From assembly GCA_016931995.1 (NCBI GenBank), contig JAFGDS010000109.1, positions 1-43,548 on the forward strand: a stretch of DNA of 43,548 nucleotides, read 5' to 3'. Source of the stretch: Pirellulales bacterium. GTDB lineage: Bacteria; Planctomycetota; Planctomycetia; Pirellulales; Thermoguttaceae. Made by a program: the position numbers and the translations under genes. The notes beneath the pieces are model-generated. The model ran no database searches, was not told the origin of the DNA, and saw nothing but the letters and a program-made list of their open reading frames with translations. Below, one piece after another: positions 28,805 to 37,049 of this stretch (the first letter of the stretch is position 1; each line of letters begins with the position of its first letter).

Positions 28805-30205
28805 ATGCCCGCACCCGCCAAGACGTCCAAGCAACTCCGCGAGGAGCGCGCCCCCCTGGTCACCCGGATGAAGGAGCTCCGGGACAAGCACCACGATCCC
28901 AAGCAGGAGTGGACCGCCGAGGACCGCGCCAACTGGGAGAAGGTCAACGCGGATTACAACGACCTGACTCGCCAGATCGAGGAGGTCGAGGCCTCCGACG
29001 CGATGGACGCCCGCCTGGCCGCCGTCGAGGGCGAGCAACGTCAACCGGCCGGCGACCCCCGCGTGGGCCGCGAGAACCTCGACAGCCGCCGCGCCGCGGC
29101 CGGCGCGTCGGGTGCGGCGAGCGAGGAGGACCGCGCCGTCGCGATGCAGGGCTGGTGCCGGCGGCAGATGGACCAGGACGTCGAACCCCGCCACGAGGAG
29201 GCGGCCGCCCGCTGCGGCCTGCGGCTGGACGCCAGGCAACTGACCATCCCGCTGTTCGAGACGCAGCGGTGCCGCTCGCTGCAGCGGCAACTCCGCTCCG
29301 TCCACCCCGAACGCATCCACGACGCCTTCGAGGGCCGCGCGATGTCGGCCACGTTGGGCGGGTCCGGCGGCGGGTTCGTGCCCGAGGGCTTCGTGCGATC
29401 GCTGGAGGTCGCCCTGCTGGCCTTCGGCGGCATCCGCCAGGCGGCGGAGATCTTCCGCACGGAGACCGGTGAGCCGACGCCCTGGCCCACGATGGACGAC
29501 ACCACGAACGAGGGCGAGCTCGTGGGTGAGAGCAAGGAGGTCGCCACGGCCGATCCGAAGGTCGGCCAGGTGCTCTTCCATGCGCACAAGTATTCCAGCA
29601 AGGCGGTGCTCGTGCCGCAGGAGCTGCTGGAGGACTCGGCGTTCGACCTGCCCAGCATCCTGGGCGCGATGCTCGGCGAGCGGCTCGGGCGGATTACGGC
29701 CAAACACTGCACCACCGGCGACGGCAACGGCCGACCGTTCGGCATCGTGCCCGCCGCCACCGTGGGCAAAACGACAGCCGCCGCGACGGCGATCACCTAC
29801 GACGAGCTCCTGGGCCTGGAGCACTCGGTCGATCCGGCGTACCGGATCGATTCGTCCTACATGATGCACGACAACGTCATCTTGGCGTTGCGCCTCTTGA
29901 AGGACGAGAACGGTCTGCCGCTGTGGCAGTCGAACATCGCCGAAGGGCGGCCCGACCGGCTGGGCGGCCGGCCCATCTTCATCAATCAGGCGATGGACGC
30001 TTCGCTCGTGGCCAACGCCAAGACGGTCCTGTTCGGCCAGCTCTCCAAGTTCAAGATCCGCGAGGTCCGCGGCGTGCGGCTCTACCGGCTGCAGGAACGC
30101 TACCGCGAAAAGGACCAGGACGGCTTCGTCGCCTTCCTCCGCCTCGACGGCCACCTGCTGGACGCCGGCTCGCATCCGGTCAAGGCGCTGCAGCAGCACG
30201 CGTGA
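28805..30205 (+). CDS. HK97-family major capsid protein
   Basis: A 466-residue protein. Residues 1-75 form a charged coiled-coil scaffold domain (QLREERAPLVTRMKELRDKHHD-type text, then DLTRQIEEVEASDAMDARLAAVE), normally removed by the prohead protease. The folded capsid part begins near residue 180: GGFVPEGFVRSLEVALLAFGGIRQAAEIF, then PTPWPTMDD, KVGQVLFHAHKYSSKAVLVPQELLEDSAF, the GNGRPFGIV loop, and VRLYRLQERYREKDQDGFVAF near the end, all typical of HK97 capsids. No Shine-Dalgarno sequence; a C-rich tract ends at the ATG. Confidence 0.94.
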   Translation: MPAPAKTSKQLREERAPLVTRMKELRDKHHDPKQEWTAEDRANWEKVNADYNDLTRQIEEVEASDAMDARLAAVEGEQRQPAGDPRVGRENLDSRRAAAGASGAASEEDRAVAMQGWCRRQMDQDVEPRHEEAAARCGLRLDARQLTIPLFETQRCRSLQRQLRSVHPERIHDAFEGRAMSATLGGSGGGFVPEGFVRSLEVALLAFGGIRQAAEIFRTETGEPTPWPTMDDTTNEGELVGESKEVATADPKVGQVLFHAHKYSSKAVLVPQELLEDSAFDLPSILGAMLGERLGRITAKHCTTGDGNGRPFGIVPAATVGKTTAAATAITYDELLGLEHSVDPAYRIDSSYMMHDNVILALRLLKDENGLPLWQSNIAEGRPDRLGGRPIFINQAMDASLVANAKTVLFGQLSKFKIREVRGVRLYRLQERYREKDQDGFVAFLRLDGHLLDAGSHPVKALQQHA

Positions 30206-30312
30206 CGAAATCGGAATTCGGAGGTCGGAAGTCGGAGAGCTAACCGACTTCCGAATTCCGACCTCCGACCTTCGTTCCCCCAATCCCGAATCCCCAATCC
30301 CCCAAAACTCCC
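30206..30312. repeat. Inverted repeat plus C-rich spacer after capsid gene
   Basis: Arms from about 30213 (TCGGAATTCGGAGGTCGG...) and 30243 (CCGACTTCCGAATTCCG...) form a long hairpin with a loop near AGAGCTAA. CCCCCAATCCCGAATCCCC-type sequence then leads to the ATG at 30313. Confidence 0.8.
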
Positions 30313-30750
30313 ATGTTCATGCTCAGCGAAGACGTGAAGCTCACGCTCGTCCAGCCGGGGCTGGCCGACGGTCAAACCGACCCGGACAGCGCGCGGGTGG
30401 ACATGCAGGGCTTCGACGGCGTCATGTTCGTCGGCGTGGTCGGCACGATCACCGGCAGCGGCACCGTCGAGCTGGCGGTGAAGCAGGCCGACACGGACAT
30501 CGTCGGCGCCGCCCTGGCCGGCGCGAGCGCCACCGCCGAGGGCTCCGCCAACTCCGATAAGCTGCTGGTGATCGACATCGACAAGCCGAGGAAACGCTAC
30601 GTCGGCACGACGCTCACCCGCGCCGTGGCCAACAGCATCTACGGCGGGACGATCGCGATCCAGTACAAGGGCCGCAACAAGCCGGTCGTCACGGCCGCGG
30701 CCCAATTGGCCGCCGACATCGTCCGGCTGCTGTCGCCCGCCCAGGTGTAA
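30313..30750 (+). CDS. Head-associated structural protein (145 aa)
   Basis: A beta-rich protein directly after the capsid gene: VDMQGFDGVMFVGVVGTIT, GSGTVELAVKQADTDI, LLVIDIDKPRKRYVGTTLTR and YGGTIAIQYKGR. Small proteins of this layout at this position are often capsid decoration or head-stabilising proteins. No Shine-Dalgarno sequence precedes it; the leader is C-rich. No named family is claimed. Confidence 0.65.
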   Translation: MFMLSEDVKLTLVQPGLADGQTDPDSARVDMQGFDGVMFVGVVGTITGSGTVELAVKQADTDIVGAALAGASATAEGSANSDKLLVIDIDKPRKRYVGTTLTRAVANSIYGGTIAIQYKGRNKPVVTAAAQLAADIVRLLSPAQV

Positions 30751-30779
30751 GCGGCTCACCAACCCTCCCGGAGTGAACC

Positions 30780-31025
30780 ATGCGAATCCGATTGCGCTGC
30801 GCCCGGGCCGGCGACGGCTGGTCGCAGAAACCTGGCGAGACGATCGACGTACCGACGGGCGAGGCCCGCCGGATGGTCGCGGCCGGCCAGGCCGTGGCCC
30901 TCGAGGAGTTCCCGCCCGAGCCCGACCCGCCGGAGGGCGCCGCGGCCGCCGACGGCGGGGCCGACGCGCCCGCGCGTCGGAAGCGAAAGACCAAGAGACC
31001 CGATGATCCCGCCGCGACCGATTGA
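30780..31025 (+). CDS. Small head protein (81 aa)
   Basis: GGAG precedes the ATG. Residues 1-45 form a small beta domain (RCARAGDGWSQKPGETIDVP, then EARRMVAAGQAVALEE) of the type found in short phage head proteins before the connector gene. The rest is a proline/alanine-rich tail ending in a basic ARRKRKTKR. It lies between capsid and connector genes. The role is unknown. Confidence 0.6.
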   Translation: MRIRLRCARAGDGWSQKPGETIDVPTGEARRMVAAGQAVALEEFPPEPDPPEGAAAADGGADAPARRKRKTKRPDDPAATD

Positions 31026-31099
31026 AATGGCGGCGATCCGCCCGAGCGAAGCGGCCGTGCGACCGCGGCCGCGGGCCCGACTTGCGCGCGAGGTGACCC

Positions 31100-31678
31100 G
31101 TGAGCCTCAACCAGACGACGCCGCCCGCGGCCGAGCCGATCACGCTGGCCGAAGTGAAGGCCCACCTGCGGATCGACCACGCGGATGAGGACGCCCTGTT
31201 GGGCTCCTACATCAAGGCCGCCCGGACGTGGGGGGAGCTGCGGCTGCGCCGCCAGCTCATCACCGCGGGCTGGACCCTGGGCCTCGACGCGTTTCCGCCC
31301 GACGGCGTGATCCGATTGCCGCGGCCGCCGCTGCAATCGGTCCAGTCGATTATCCACCTCGACGCCGAGGGCGACGAGCAAACGCTCGATCCGGCGCTCT
31401 ACCGGATCGACGCGGCCGGCGAGCCCGGGCGGATCGTCCGGGAATACGGCGCGACCTGGCCGGCGACCTGGCCCGTGCCCGAGGCCGTCACGATCGCGTA
31501 CACGGCCGGATTCGGCGACGCGCCCGCCGACGTGCCCGAGGATTACCGGCTCGGGCTCCTGTACCTGGTCGGTCACTACTACAAGCTCCGCGAGCCGGTC
31601 ATCACGGGCACGATCGTCACCGACGTGCCCCTGACCGTGCAATCGCTTTTGTCCAACCCGCATTTTGAGTTCGCATGA
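31100..31678 (+). CDS. Head-tail connector protein (HK97 gp6-like)
   Basis: A 192-residue protein starting at GTG. It opens with the family signature EPITLAEVKAHLRIDHADEDALLGSY, then helices with ARTWGELRLRRQLI, a strand region (GVIRLPRPPLQSVQSI) and a final YRLGLLYLVGHYYKLREPV helix. gp6-like proteins form a ring below the portal and link head to tail. AGGTGA six bases upstream is a weak ribosome site. The stop overlaps the next start (ATGA). Confidence 0.88.
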   Translation: MSLNQTTPPAAEPITLAEVKAHLRIDHADEDALLGSYIKAARTWGELRLRRQLITAGWTLGLDAFPPDGVIRLPRPPLQSVQSIIHLDAEGDEQTLDPALYRIDAAGEPGRIVREYGATWPATWPVPEAVTIAYTAGFGDAPADVPEDYRLGLLYLVGHYYKLREPVITGTIVTDVPLTVQSLLSNPHFEFA

Positions 31679-32004
31679 CCGCCACCGTTTCCGCCGGCAA
31701 CCTGACGAAGCGGGTCGCGATCGAGCGTCCCGTCGAGGCCCACGTCGACGGCGAGGTCCGCCTCTCCTGGCAGACCGTGGCGACGCCGTGGGCCGCGATC
31801 GAGCCGCTCTCCGAGCGCGAGTACCTGGGCCTGGGCGCGGTGCACCAGGAGGCGACCCACCGCGTCGTCCTCCGCTGGCGCGCGGGGCTGGACGGGTCGA
31901 TGCGGATCCTCTACCGCGGCCGCGTGCTCGAGCTGGTCGGTCCGCCGCGGAACGTCGACGAGGCCAACGTGCGGCTGGAGCTCTTCGTGAAGGAGACCGA
32001 CTGA
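31675..32004 (+). CDS. Head closure protein
   Basis: A 109-residue beta-barrel protein of the SPP1 gp16 / head-tail adaptor type. Seen are AGNLTKRVAIERPVE, WQTVATPWAAIEPLSEREYL, then THRVVLRWRAGLDGSMRILYRGRVLEL and a last strand VRLELFVKE. Such proteins close the portal after DNA filling. Overlaps both neighbours (ATGA start, TGATG end). Confidence 0.87.
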   Translation: MTATVSAGNLTKRVAIERPVEAHVDGEVRLSWQTVATPWAAIEPLSEREYLGLGAVHQEATHRVVLRWRAGLDGSMRILYRGRVLELVGPPRNVDEANVRLELFVKETD

Positions 32005-32615
32005 TGGCGCGTCGGGCGGTCGGCAACATCCAGATCGGGATCGACGTCCGCGGCGACGTCGAGGCGAAGGCGCTTTTGGACGCGTTGCCGTTCCGCGTTT
32101 ACCGCCGCGTGCTGCGCAGCGCCGTCGCCAAGGCGACCCGTCCCATCGTCCGCGACGCCAAGGCCCTCGCTCCCAAGCGCAACCGGACCGTGGACGAGCA
32201 GGGCCGCGAGGTCGGTCCCACGGGCCTTCTGCGCAAGAGCCTGGGATTCGTGATCCGGACCTACCTGACCCGCGGCGTGGTGTTGGGCGTGATCGGTCCG
32301 CGGAAGGGATTCCGGACGATCATCGACGGCCGGCCCCGCGATCCCATCCACTACGCGCACCTGGTGGAGTTCGGCTACCGGATCGCCCGCGGCGGGACGC
32401 TGGCGACGACGACCGGCGGCGACGCCCGCGCCGCGCGGAAGGACAAGAAGAAACACAAAGGCGTCCACGTCGCCACGCACCTTGCCCGGCCGTTCCTCCG
32501 GCCGGCCCACAAATCGAACGAGCGCCGCGCGATGTCCACCATCGAGCGGGAGGTCGCCGCCGGCATCAAGCGCGAGGCCGCCAAGCTCGCGGCCAAGGGC
32601 AAGCTCCACAAATGA
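32004..32615 (+). CDS. HK97 gp10-like tail protein
   Basis: A 203-residue protein. The gp10 pattern is visible: KALLDALPFRVYRRVLRSAVAKATRPIVRDAKALAP at about 22-57, GLLRKSLGFVIRT, and HYAHLVEFGYRI, then a lysine-rich loop and the ATHLARPFLRPAH motif, with a final amphipathic helix (TIEREVAAGIKREAAKLAAK). These proteins act at the head-tail joint or tail terminator. The start overlaps the head closure stop (TGATG). Confidence 0.87.
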   Translation: MARRAVGNIQIGIDVRGDVEAKALLDALPFRVYRRVLRSAVAKATRPIVRDAKALAPKRNRTVDEQGREVGPTGLLRKSLGFVIRTYLTRGVVLGVIGPRKGFRTIIDGRPRDPIHYAHLVEFGYRIARGGTLATTTGGDARAARKDKKKHKGVHVATHLARPFLRPAHKSNERRAMSTIEREVAAGIKREAAKLAAKGKLHK

Positions 32616-32739
32616 CGAATGACCAAGCATCAATGACCAAGGAAGCACGAAGCCCCAATCCCGAATCCCCAGACCCGAACCCCGAACCCCTCGCCCCGAC
32701 GTTGCGAAGCCGCAAGCGGCGGCAAGCTGCCACTGACCG
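32616..32739 (+). repeat. Composite spacer: GACGAA units, C-rich tract, 30-bp repeat
   Basis: AATGACGAATGACC-type units (to about 32648) are followed by a CCCCAATCCCGAATCCCC tract. The exact 30-bp repeat follows at 32703-32732 (starts TGCGAAGCCGC, ends AAGCTGCCA), seven bases before the ATG at 32740. Confidence 0.85.
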
Positions 32740-33186
32740 ATGCTCGAGCCCAGCCTGCACGACTACCTGACCGCCGACGCCGATCTGGCGGCCCTCGTGG
32801 CCGGACGGATCCACATGATCCAGTTGCCCGCGGCGCGGCGCGGCGAGGTCCGGCTGCCGGCCCTGACGATCCAGCGGGTGGCCACCGCGCCCGAGGCGCA
32901 CCAGGGCGGGGCGTCGAACCTGGGCGACGCGACGATCCAGCTCGACGCGTGGGCGAACGAGTACGGCCAGGCGAAGGCCGCGGCCGAGGCGGCGCGGCTG
33001 GCGATGCTGCGGCTGGCCACGGGCGGCGCGATCGGCCGGCCGGAGCGTCGGATCGAGGTCCTGCACGTCGCCCACCGCGGCGAGCACGACGACCCCGAGC
33101 CGCCCGAGGGCGGCCGCGCGGCCGGCGGCGGCCACGTGATCCTCGAGTTCGACGTCCGCTGGCGCCGCGCCGTCCCGAGCCCCTAG
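32740..33186 (+). CDS. Tail completion protein (gp17/DUF3168-like)
   Basis: A 148-residue protein: LHDYLTADADLAALVAGRIHM, then LPALTIQRVATAPEAHQGG, IQLDAWANEYGQAKAAAEAARLAMLRLATG and a last strand HVILEFDVRWRRA. The pattern of two short helices, strands and Y-x-x-A helix fits DUF3168 tail completion proteins. There is no GGA-type ribosome site; the 30-bp repeat occupies its place. Follows the gp10-like gene as expected. Confidence 0.8.
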   Translation: MLEPSLHDYLTADADLAALVAGRIHMIQLPAARRGEVRLPALTIQRVATAPEAHQGGASNLGDATIQLDAWANEYGQAKAAAEAARLAMLRLATGGAIGRPERRIEVLHVAHRGEHDDPEPPEGGRAAGGGHVILEFDVRWRRAVPSP

Positions 33187-33236
33187 TCCCGATCCCCGAA
33201 TCCCGATTCCCGAGTCCCGAACCCCCAGCCCCGACC
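33178..33236 (+). repeat. C-rich spacer
   Basis: Units of CCCGATCCCCGAATCCC and CCCGAGTCCCGAACCCC fill the whole gap and include the stop of the upstream gene. They reach three bases short of the next ATG. Confidence 0.8.
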
Positions 33237-33605
33237 ATGGCCCCTCCCTACGTTTCCACCGGCATTCAAGTCACCTTCCCCGGCCTCAGCGCGGAACTCT
33301 TGGACGTGAACAAGACCGACGAGGAGGCCGAGCAGCTCGACGGCACCCACCAGCTTTCGCCCGACATGTACCGGAAGTGGATCTCCGGCCTCGTGGACGG
33401 GGGCGAGATCACCTTCCTGCTGCACTGGGGCGGCTCGGTGCCGGAGCGCGGGACCAACGGCAGCCTCGTCGTCCAGTGGCCGGGCGGCCAGACGATGACC
33501 GTCAACGCGAACCTGAGCAAGGGCGGCGGCATCGCGGCCAACCTGGGCGAGAAGATGACGAGCCCCGTCACGTTCAAGCTCAACGGCAAGCCCGCCTGGA
33601 CCTGA
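33237..33605 (+). CDS. Tail tube-like protein (122 aa)
   Basis: Beta-rich throughout: STGIQVTFPGLSAELLDVN, HQLSPDMYRKWISGLVDGGEITFLLHWGG in parts, GSLVVQWPGGQTMTVNANL and SPVTFKLNGKPAWT. The order (strand, SGLVDGGEITF strand, then short hairpins) matches lambda V / HK97 tail tube proteins. It follows tail completion and precedes the chaperone genes by one gene. The leader is C-rich without a Shine-Dalgarno sequence. Confidence 0.78.
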   Translation: MAPPYVSTGIQVTFPGLSAELLDVNKTDEEAEQLDGTHQLSPDMYRKWISGLVDGGEITFLLHWGGSVPERGTNGSLVVQWPGGQTMTVNANLSKGGGIAANLGEKMTSPVTFKLNGKPAWT

Positions 33606-33618
33606 TCCGACGGCCGGG

Positions 33619-33634
33619 TATTTCGCGCGAAATA
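33619..33634. promoter_or_regulatory. Perfect 16-bp palindrome TATTTCGCGCGAAATA, copy 2
   Basis: Lies 14 bases after the tail tube stop, flanked by CGGG and ACCCG so that the symmetric core sits in a longer hairpin. A C-rich tract and a GGAG ribosome site for the next gene follow. Confidence 0.65.
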
Positions 33635-33690
33635 ACCCGAACCCCGAGTCCCGATCCCCGCACCCCGCGTCCCGATCCCCGGAGAACCCC

Positions 33691-34293
33691 ATGGCCCAGA
33701 TCAAAGTCGCCGCCACGATCGAGGTGGCCGGCGCGTCGATCGTCTCGAAGCTCGCCCGCGAGGCGGACGGCCTCATCTTCCACGATCCCACGCTCGCCCC
33801 GGGCAAGGCCGGCACGCTTACGACGCGGACCGACGCGAACACGGGCGTCGCCACGCTCGGCGCGGGCCACGGGATCACGGACGCCGACAAGGTCGACGTC
33901 TATTGGGCCGGCGGCCTCCGCCACGGCATGGACGTCACCGCCTACGACGGCACGACGATCACCGTCGACGGCGGCGCCGGCGACGACCTGCCCGCCCAGG
34001 GCGCGGCCCTGGTGGTCGGCGTCCGCCAGGAGATCGACGTGGACTTCGACGGCGACGACGTCCAGTTCCTCAGCGCCCACTGCCCCGAGCGGGCCCACGT
34101 CGATTTCCAGACCGGCGCCTCGGTGAGCGTGCATGCGCAGGAGCTGCCCGCCGAGGAGGCCTGGACGTGGGCGGCCGACCAGGGCGTCGCCAATCCGCTC
34201 GGGGGCGACCCCGTGGGCAAGGTCCTGGCCAGTTGCGGCTCCACTGCCGGCGGCAAGCTCACGATCGCCGGCGTGCGCGACAGCACGCCGTAG
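33691..34293 (+). CDS. Tail structural protein (200 aa)
   Basis: GGAG precedes the ATG, an exception among the late genes. The sequence has strand-turn repeats: AATIEVAGASIVSKLA, ADKVDVYWAGGLRHGMDVTAYDG, TTITVDGGAGDD and EIDVDFDGDDVQFL, then a C-terminal part with LGGDPVGKVLASCGSTAGG. It could be a tail tube or fibre-like element encoded beside the tube gene. No named family is claimed. Confidence 0.62.
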   Translation: MAQIKVAATIEVAGASIVSKLAREADGLIFHDPTLAPGKAGTLTTRTDANTGVATLGAGHGITDADKVDVYWAGGLRHGMDVTAYDGTTITVDGGAGDDLPAQGAALVVGVRQEIDVDFDGDDVQFLSAHCPERAHVDFQTGASVSVHAQELPAEEAWTWAADQGVANPLGGDPVGKVLASCGSTAGGKLTIAGVRDSTP

Positions 34294-34398
34294 GAAATCG
34301 GAAATCGGAGGTCGGAAGTCGGAGAACTAATCGACTTCCGCATTCCGACCTCCGACCTTCGTCCCCCAATCCCTAGCCCCCAACCCCCAATCCCCGCC
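34294..34398. repeat. Inverted repeat plus C-rich spacer before the chaperone gene
   Basis: Arms at about 34296-34322 (ATCGGAGGTCGGAAGTCGG) and 34332-34358 (CGACTTCCGCATTCCGACC) can form a hairpin with loop AGAACTAAT. CCCCCAATCCCTAGCCCCC-type sequence reaches the ATG at 34399. Confidence 0.8.
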
Positions 34399-34956
34399 AT
34401 GCCCTGCATCCAATCCGAACGCCCCGAGGACGCCTACCGCGCGCGGGAGGACGGCCCGCCCGTGGACGAGCCGGCCGACGCGGCCGAGCCGATCGAGTAC
34501 GTCGAGCTCGACCGCGAGGCGATTCTCGGCGCGGACGACCTGCCCGTCGAGTCGGTCCTGATCCCCGAATGGCCGGTCCACGGCCGGCCCGGCCGGTGCT
34601 TCGTCCGCACGATAACGGGCGAGGAGCGCGACTGGTGGGAGGTGTTCCTGCACAACCACCGCACGCCGGACCGAAAGCTCAACGCCAAGAACCTCCGCGC
34701 GACGCTCGTCGCCCTGTGCGCGTGCAAGCGGTCGGGCGAGCGGCTCTTCGCCCTGGACGACGTGGAGCGGCTCGGCAAGAAGAACGCGAAGGGCCTCGAT
34801 CGGATTTACGACAAGGCCCTGACCCTGAACAAGCTGACCGAGAAGGACGTGGAGGACCTCGTAAAAAACTCCGGAAGCGACCCAGCCGTCTCACCGCCTT
34901 CCGCGTGTGCGGGGACGTCGGGGTCGTTCACCCCGTCCACCTCCTCCGCGAGCTGA
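34399..34956 (+). CDS. Tail assembly chaperone, unshifted product (G-like)
   Basis: A 185-residue protein in the normal frame. The N-terminal part is acidic and leads to VRTITGEERDWWEVFLHN and LRATLVALCACKRSGERLFALDDVERLGKKNA, a pattern seen in phage tail chaperone G-type proteins that coat the tape measure during tail building. At residues 155-157 (GTA AAA AAC) the mRNA carries a slippery heptamer; most ribosomes should continue to the stop at 34956. It lies directly upstream of the tape measure gene. Confidence 0.82.
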   Translation: MPCIQSERPEDAYRAREDGPPVDEPADAAEPIEYVELDREAILGADDLPVESVLIPEWPVHGRPGRCFVRTITGEERDWWEVFLHNHRTPDRKLNAKNLRATLVALCACKRSGERLFALDDVERLGKKNAKGLDRIYDKALTLNKLTEKDVEDLVKNSGSDPAVSPPSACAGTSGSFTPSTSSAS

Positions 34957-35231
34957 GCAGCCCGCAACTCGCGGAGTGGATCGCCTATTACCGCACGGAG
35001 CCCCGGGGCGAGGACCGCGACGACTGGCGGATCGCGAAGCTGGCCGCCGAGCTGGTGCGGGTCCTCTGCGGCCGGTCCGCCGCGGCCGTCACGGCGAAGG
35101 ACTTCCTCCTGCGATTCGACGAGCCCCGCGCGGCCGCGCCCGTCGACGCGGACGCCGCGGCCCGCGCCGAGCGGGCGCACGAGCTCCTGGTCAAGATGCA
35201 GCAGATCTATCCCCCAGCCCCCAACCCCTAG
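34399..35231 (+). CDS. Tail assembly chaperone, -1 frameshift fusion (GT-like)
   Basis: Slipping back one base at A AAA AAC (34863-34869) joins the first 157 codons to a second frame running to 35231, giving about 277 residues. The shifted part reads LRELSSPQLAEWIAYYRTEP, then DDWRIAKLAAELVRVL, the W-x-Y-x-x-x-E pattern of T-type chaperone ends that bind the tail tube. The second frame has no good start of its own, which supports expression by frameshift. Its last residues (YPPAPNP) lie in the next C-rich spacer. Efficiency is unknown. Confidence 0.8.
34863..34869 (+). promoter_or_regulatory. Programmed -1 frameshift site A AAA AAC
   Basis: The heptamer is in the phase needed for tandem slippage (codons AAA and AAC in frame). 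Downstream, CGGAAG and CTTCCG (about 34872-34902) and a GGACG...CGTCC hairpin (about 34914-34941) could act as stimulatory structures. Confidence 0.85.
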
Positions 35232-35276
35232 CCCCCGACTCCCGAGCCCCGAATCCCCAGTCCCGAGCCCCGAGTT
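35210..35276 (+). repeat. C-rich spacer before tape measure
   Basis: CCCCAGCCCCC, CCCCTAGCCCCC and CCCCGAATCCCCAGTCCCGAG units overlap the frameshift product's end and reach the tape measure ATG. Confidence 0.8.
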
Positions 35277-37049
35277 ATGGCCACCGTCGGCAACCTCGTC
35301 GCCTACGTCACCGCGAACAGCTCGCGGCTCGGCCCCGACCTCGCGCAGGCGAAGGGGAAGATCGGGTCGTTCGCCAATTGGACAGACAAGACGTTCGGGA
35401 AGATCCCGCTCTTCGGCGGTCCTGCGGGATTGGCAGTCGGCGCGCTGGGAGCGTTGGGCCTGCGCGAGGTCGCGGCGGATTTCCAGGGCGTTGGCGAAAA
35501 AATCGATGCGATGGCGAAGTCGGCGCGGCGGCTGGGCGTCTCGGTGCAAGAAATCAATCGCATGCACTACTGGGCGAATCTGGCAGGGGTCAGTGTGGGG
35601 ACATTGGAGAAGGGCCTGCAAAAACTGAATATTGCGGTGTGGGAAAAGGGGCTCGGAAAAGGCGCCGGGGGCGAAGCTCTTGCCGAGTTGGAGGGCATCT
35701 CCGGAAAGTCCATTAGGACGCTCTACGACTTCGCGGATGCCCTTCGCGCATTACAGAACCCGGCAGATCGACTTCATTTTGTGTCGGAGATTCTGGGATC
35801 GAAGAACACGCAATTGGTCTCGATTCTTGAACGGGGGTCCGCCTCACTGCGGGAACAGAACGCCGAACTGGATCGTATGTCGCGCCTGTCTGATGCCGCG
35901 GCCCATAGCGTCGAGGCGTTGCATCGCGCGCAGATGAAGCTCGGAATGGCAAAGGGTGGTTTCAAAGAGACCGCTTACATCGGCTACGCCTATCTGTCCC
36001 GACCGATTTTCGAGAACCTCAATCGAGCGGTGTCTGGGGTGATCGGCGGGGATTTGGGTCCCGCCTTCAAGATGCTCCTGAGTGGTGATTTCGGGTATGC
36101 GGAAGAGCTCGTCCGGGAACTCAACGAGGTGCCTGGGGCGAACGAGAAGATCGAACAATCGATACTTCGAGCGAGGGATGCGGAAGACAAGCGGACAGCG
36201 GCGATCAAAAAAACGGTGGACGCCCTGGACGACATGCTCGCAAAATCGGAGGAGCAACAACTCATCAAAGCGGGCAAGACGACCGAGCTGCGGCTTGCGC
36301 TGGAGAAACAACGCGACAAACTGCCGGCCGACGAGTTCAAGAAGCTCTGGGACCGTCTGCTGGCGAGCGAGCAGGCGGGGCGGGCGGCCGACGACAAGGA
36401 GGCGGCGGACAAGCTGAGGGACCAGCTCAGCGATCGCCTCCAAGCGCTTGAGACTCGGGCGATCGAGGCGGTTGCAAACCAGGGTCTCTCGCCGGAGGAG
36501 GCGGAGCTCCACCAGCTCGAACGCATGATCCGCGAGGGCAGTGTGAAGGGACTGGATACGCTGCTTGCCGTGACGCAAAAGCGCGTCCGCGAGGCGAAGG
36601 AGACGGCGCAAGTCGAGCGCCAAATGGACGCGGCCGCCAAGGCGCAAGAGCAGCTCCAGGAGAAGTTCTCCAATCTAACCGAACGGAACATGACGCCGCG
36701 GGAGAAGTACCTGGCGGCGATGCGCGAGCTGGGCGGCGATCTGGGTCAGGGTCTGCCGGCGGAGACGGCCCTGCGCGAGGCGGACCGGATCGGGAAGGAG
36801 CTGCTCGAGGCGGAGTCGCCCAAGGACCGCGATGCGCGGCTGGCCGAGGCGCTCGAGCGTGGCAGCGCGGAGGAGATTGCCGCCCGCAACCGGGCGATCT
36901 ACGGCGGGGCCGATCCGCAACGGGAGACCCGCGAGCTGCTTCGCCAGCAGGTCGCCCACCTGCAGAAGCTCGGCACGATCGACGCCAGCCTGCGGGAGAT
37001 CCGCGACGGCAAGTTCCCGGTGCTCACCGGGAAGGGGGACGCCGCATGA
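35277..37049 (+). CDS. Tail tape measure protein
   Basis: A 590-residue, mainly helical protein that sets tail length and helps DNA entry. It opens with the tape measure pattern VGNLVAYVTANSSRLGPDLAQAKGKI. A hydrophobic stretch PAGLAVGALGALGLREVA lies near 50-67, and long charged helices run from 300 to 560. Compared with many siphovirus tape measures it is short, so the tail is expected to be short. The section 35500-36300 is less GC-rich than the ends, suggesting mosaic exchange. The start has a C-rich leader; the end overlaps the next gene (ATGA). Confidence 0.88.
   Translation: MATVGNLVAYVTANSSRLGPDLAQAKGKIGSFANWTDKTFGKIPLFGGPAGLAVGALGALGLREVAADFQGVGEKIDAMAKSARRLGVSVQEINRMHYWANLAGVSVGTLEKGLQKLNIAVWEKGLGKGAGGEALAELEGISGKSIRTLYDFADALRALQNPADRLHFVSEILGSKNTQLVSILERGSASLREQNAELDRMSRLSDAAAHSVEALHRAQMKLGMAKGGFKETAYIGYAYLSRPIFENLNRAVSGVIGGDLGPAFKMLLSGDFGYAEELVRELNEVPGANEKIEQSILRARDAEDKRTAAIKKTVDALDDMLAKSEEQQLIKAGKTTELRLALEKQRDKLPADEFKKLWDRLLASEQAGRAADDKEAADKLRDQLSDRLQALETRAIEAVANQGLSPEEAELHQLERMIREGSVKGLDTLLAVTQKRVREAKETAQVERQMDAAAKAQEQLQEKFSNLTERNMTPREKYLAAMRELGGDLGQGLPAETALREADRIGKELLEAESPKDRDARLAEALERGSAEEIAARNRAIYGGADPQRETRELLRQQVAHLQKLGTIDASLREIRDGKFPVLTGKGDAA

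Noticed and set aside
34569-34862. Independent gene in the second chaperone frame
   Set aside because: The upstream part is a shadow of the first frame with no ribosome site. Only the part after the slippery heptamer is protein-like.
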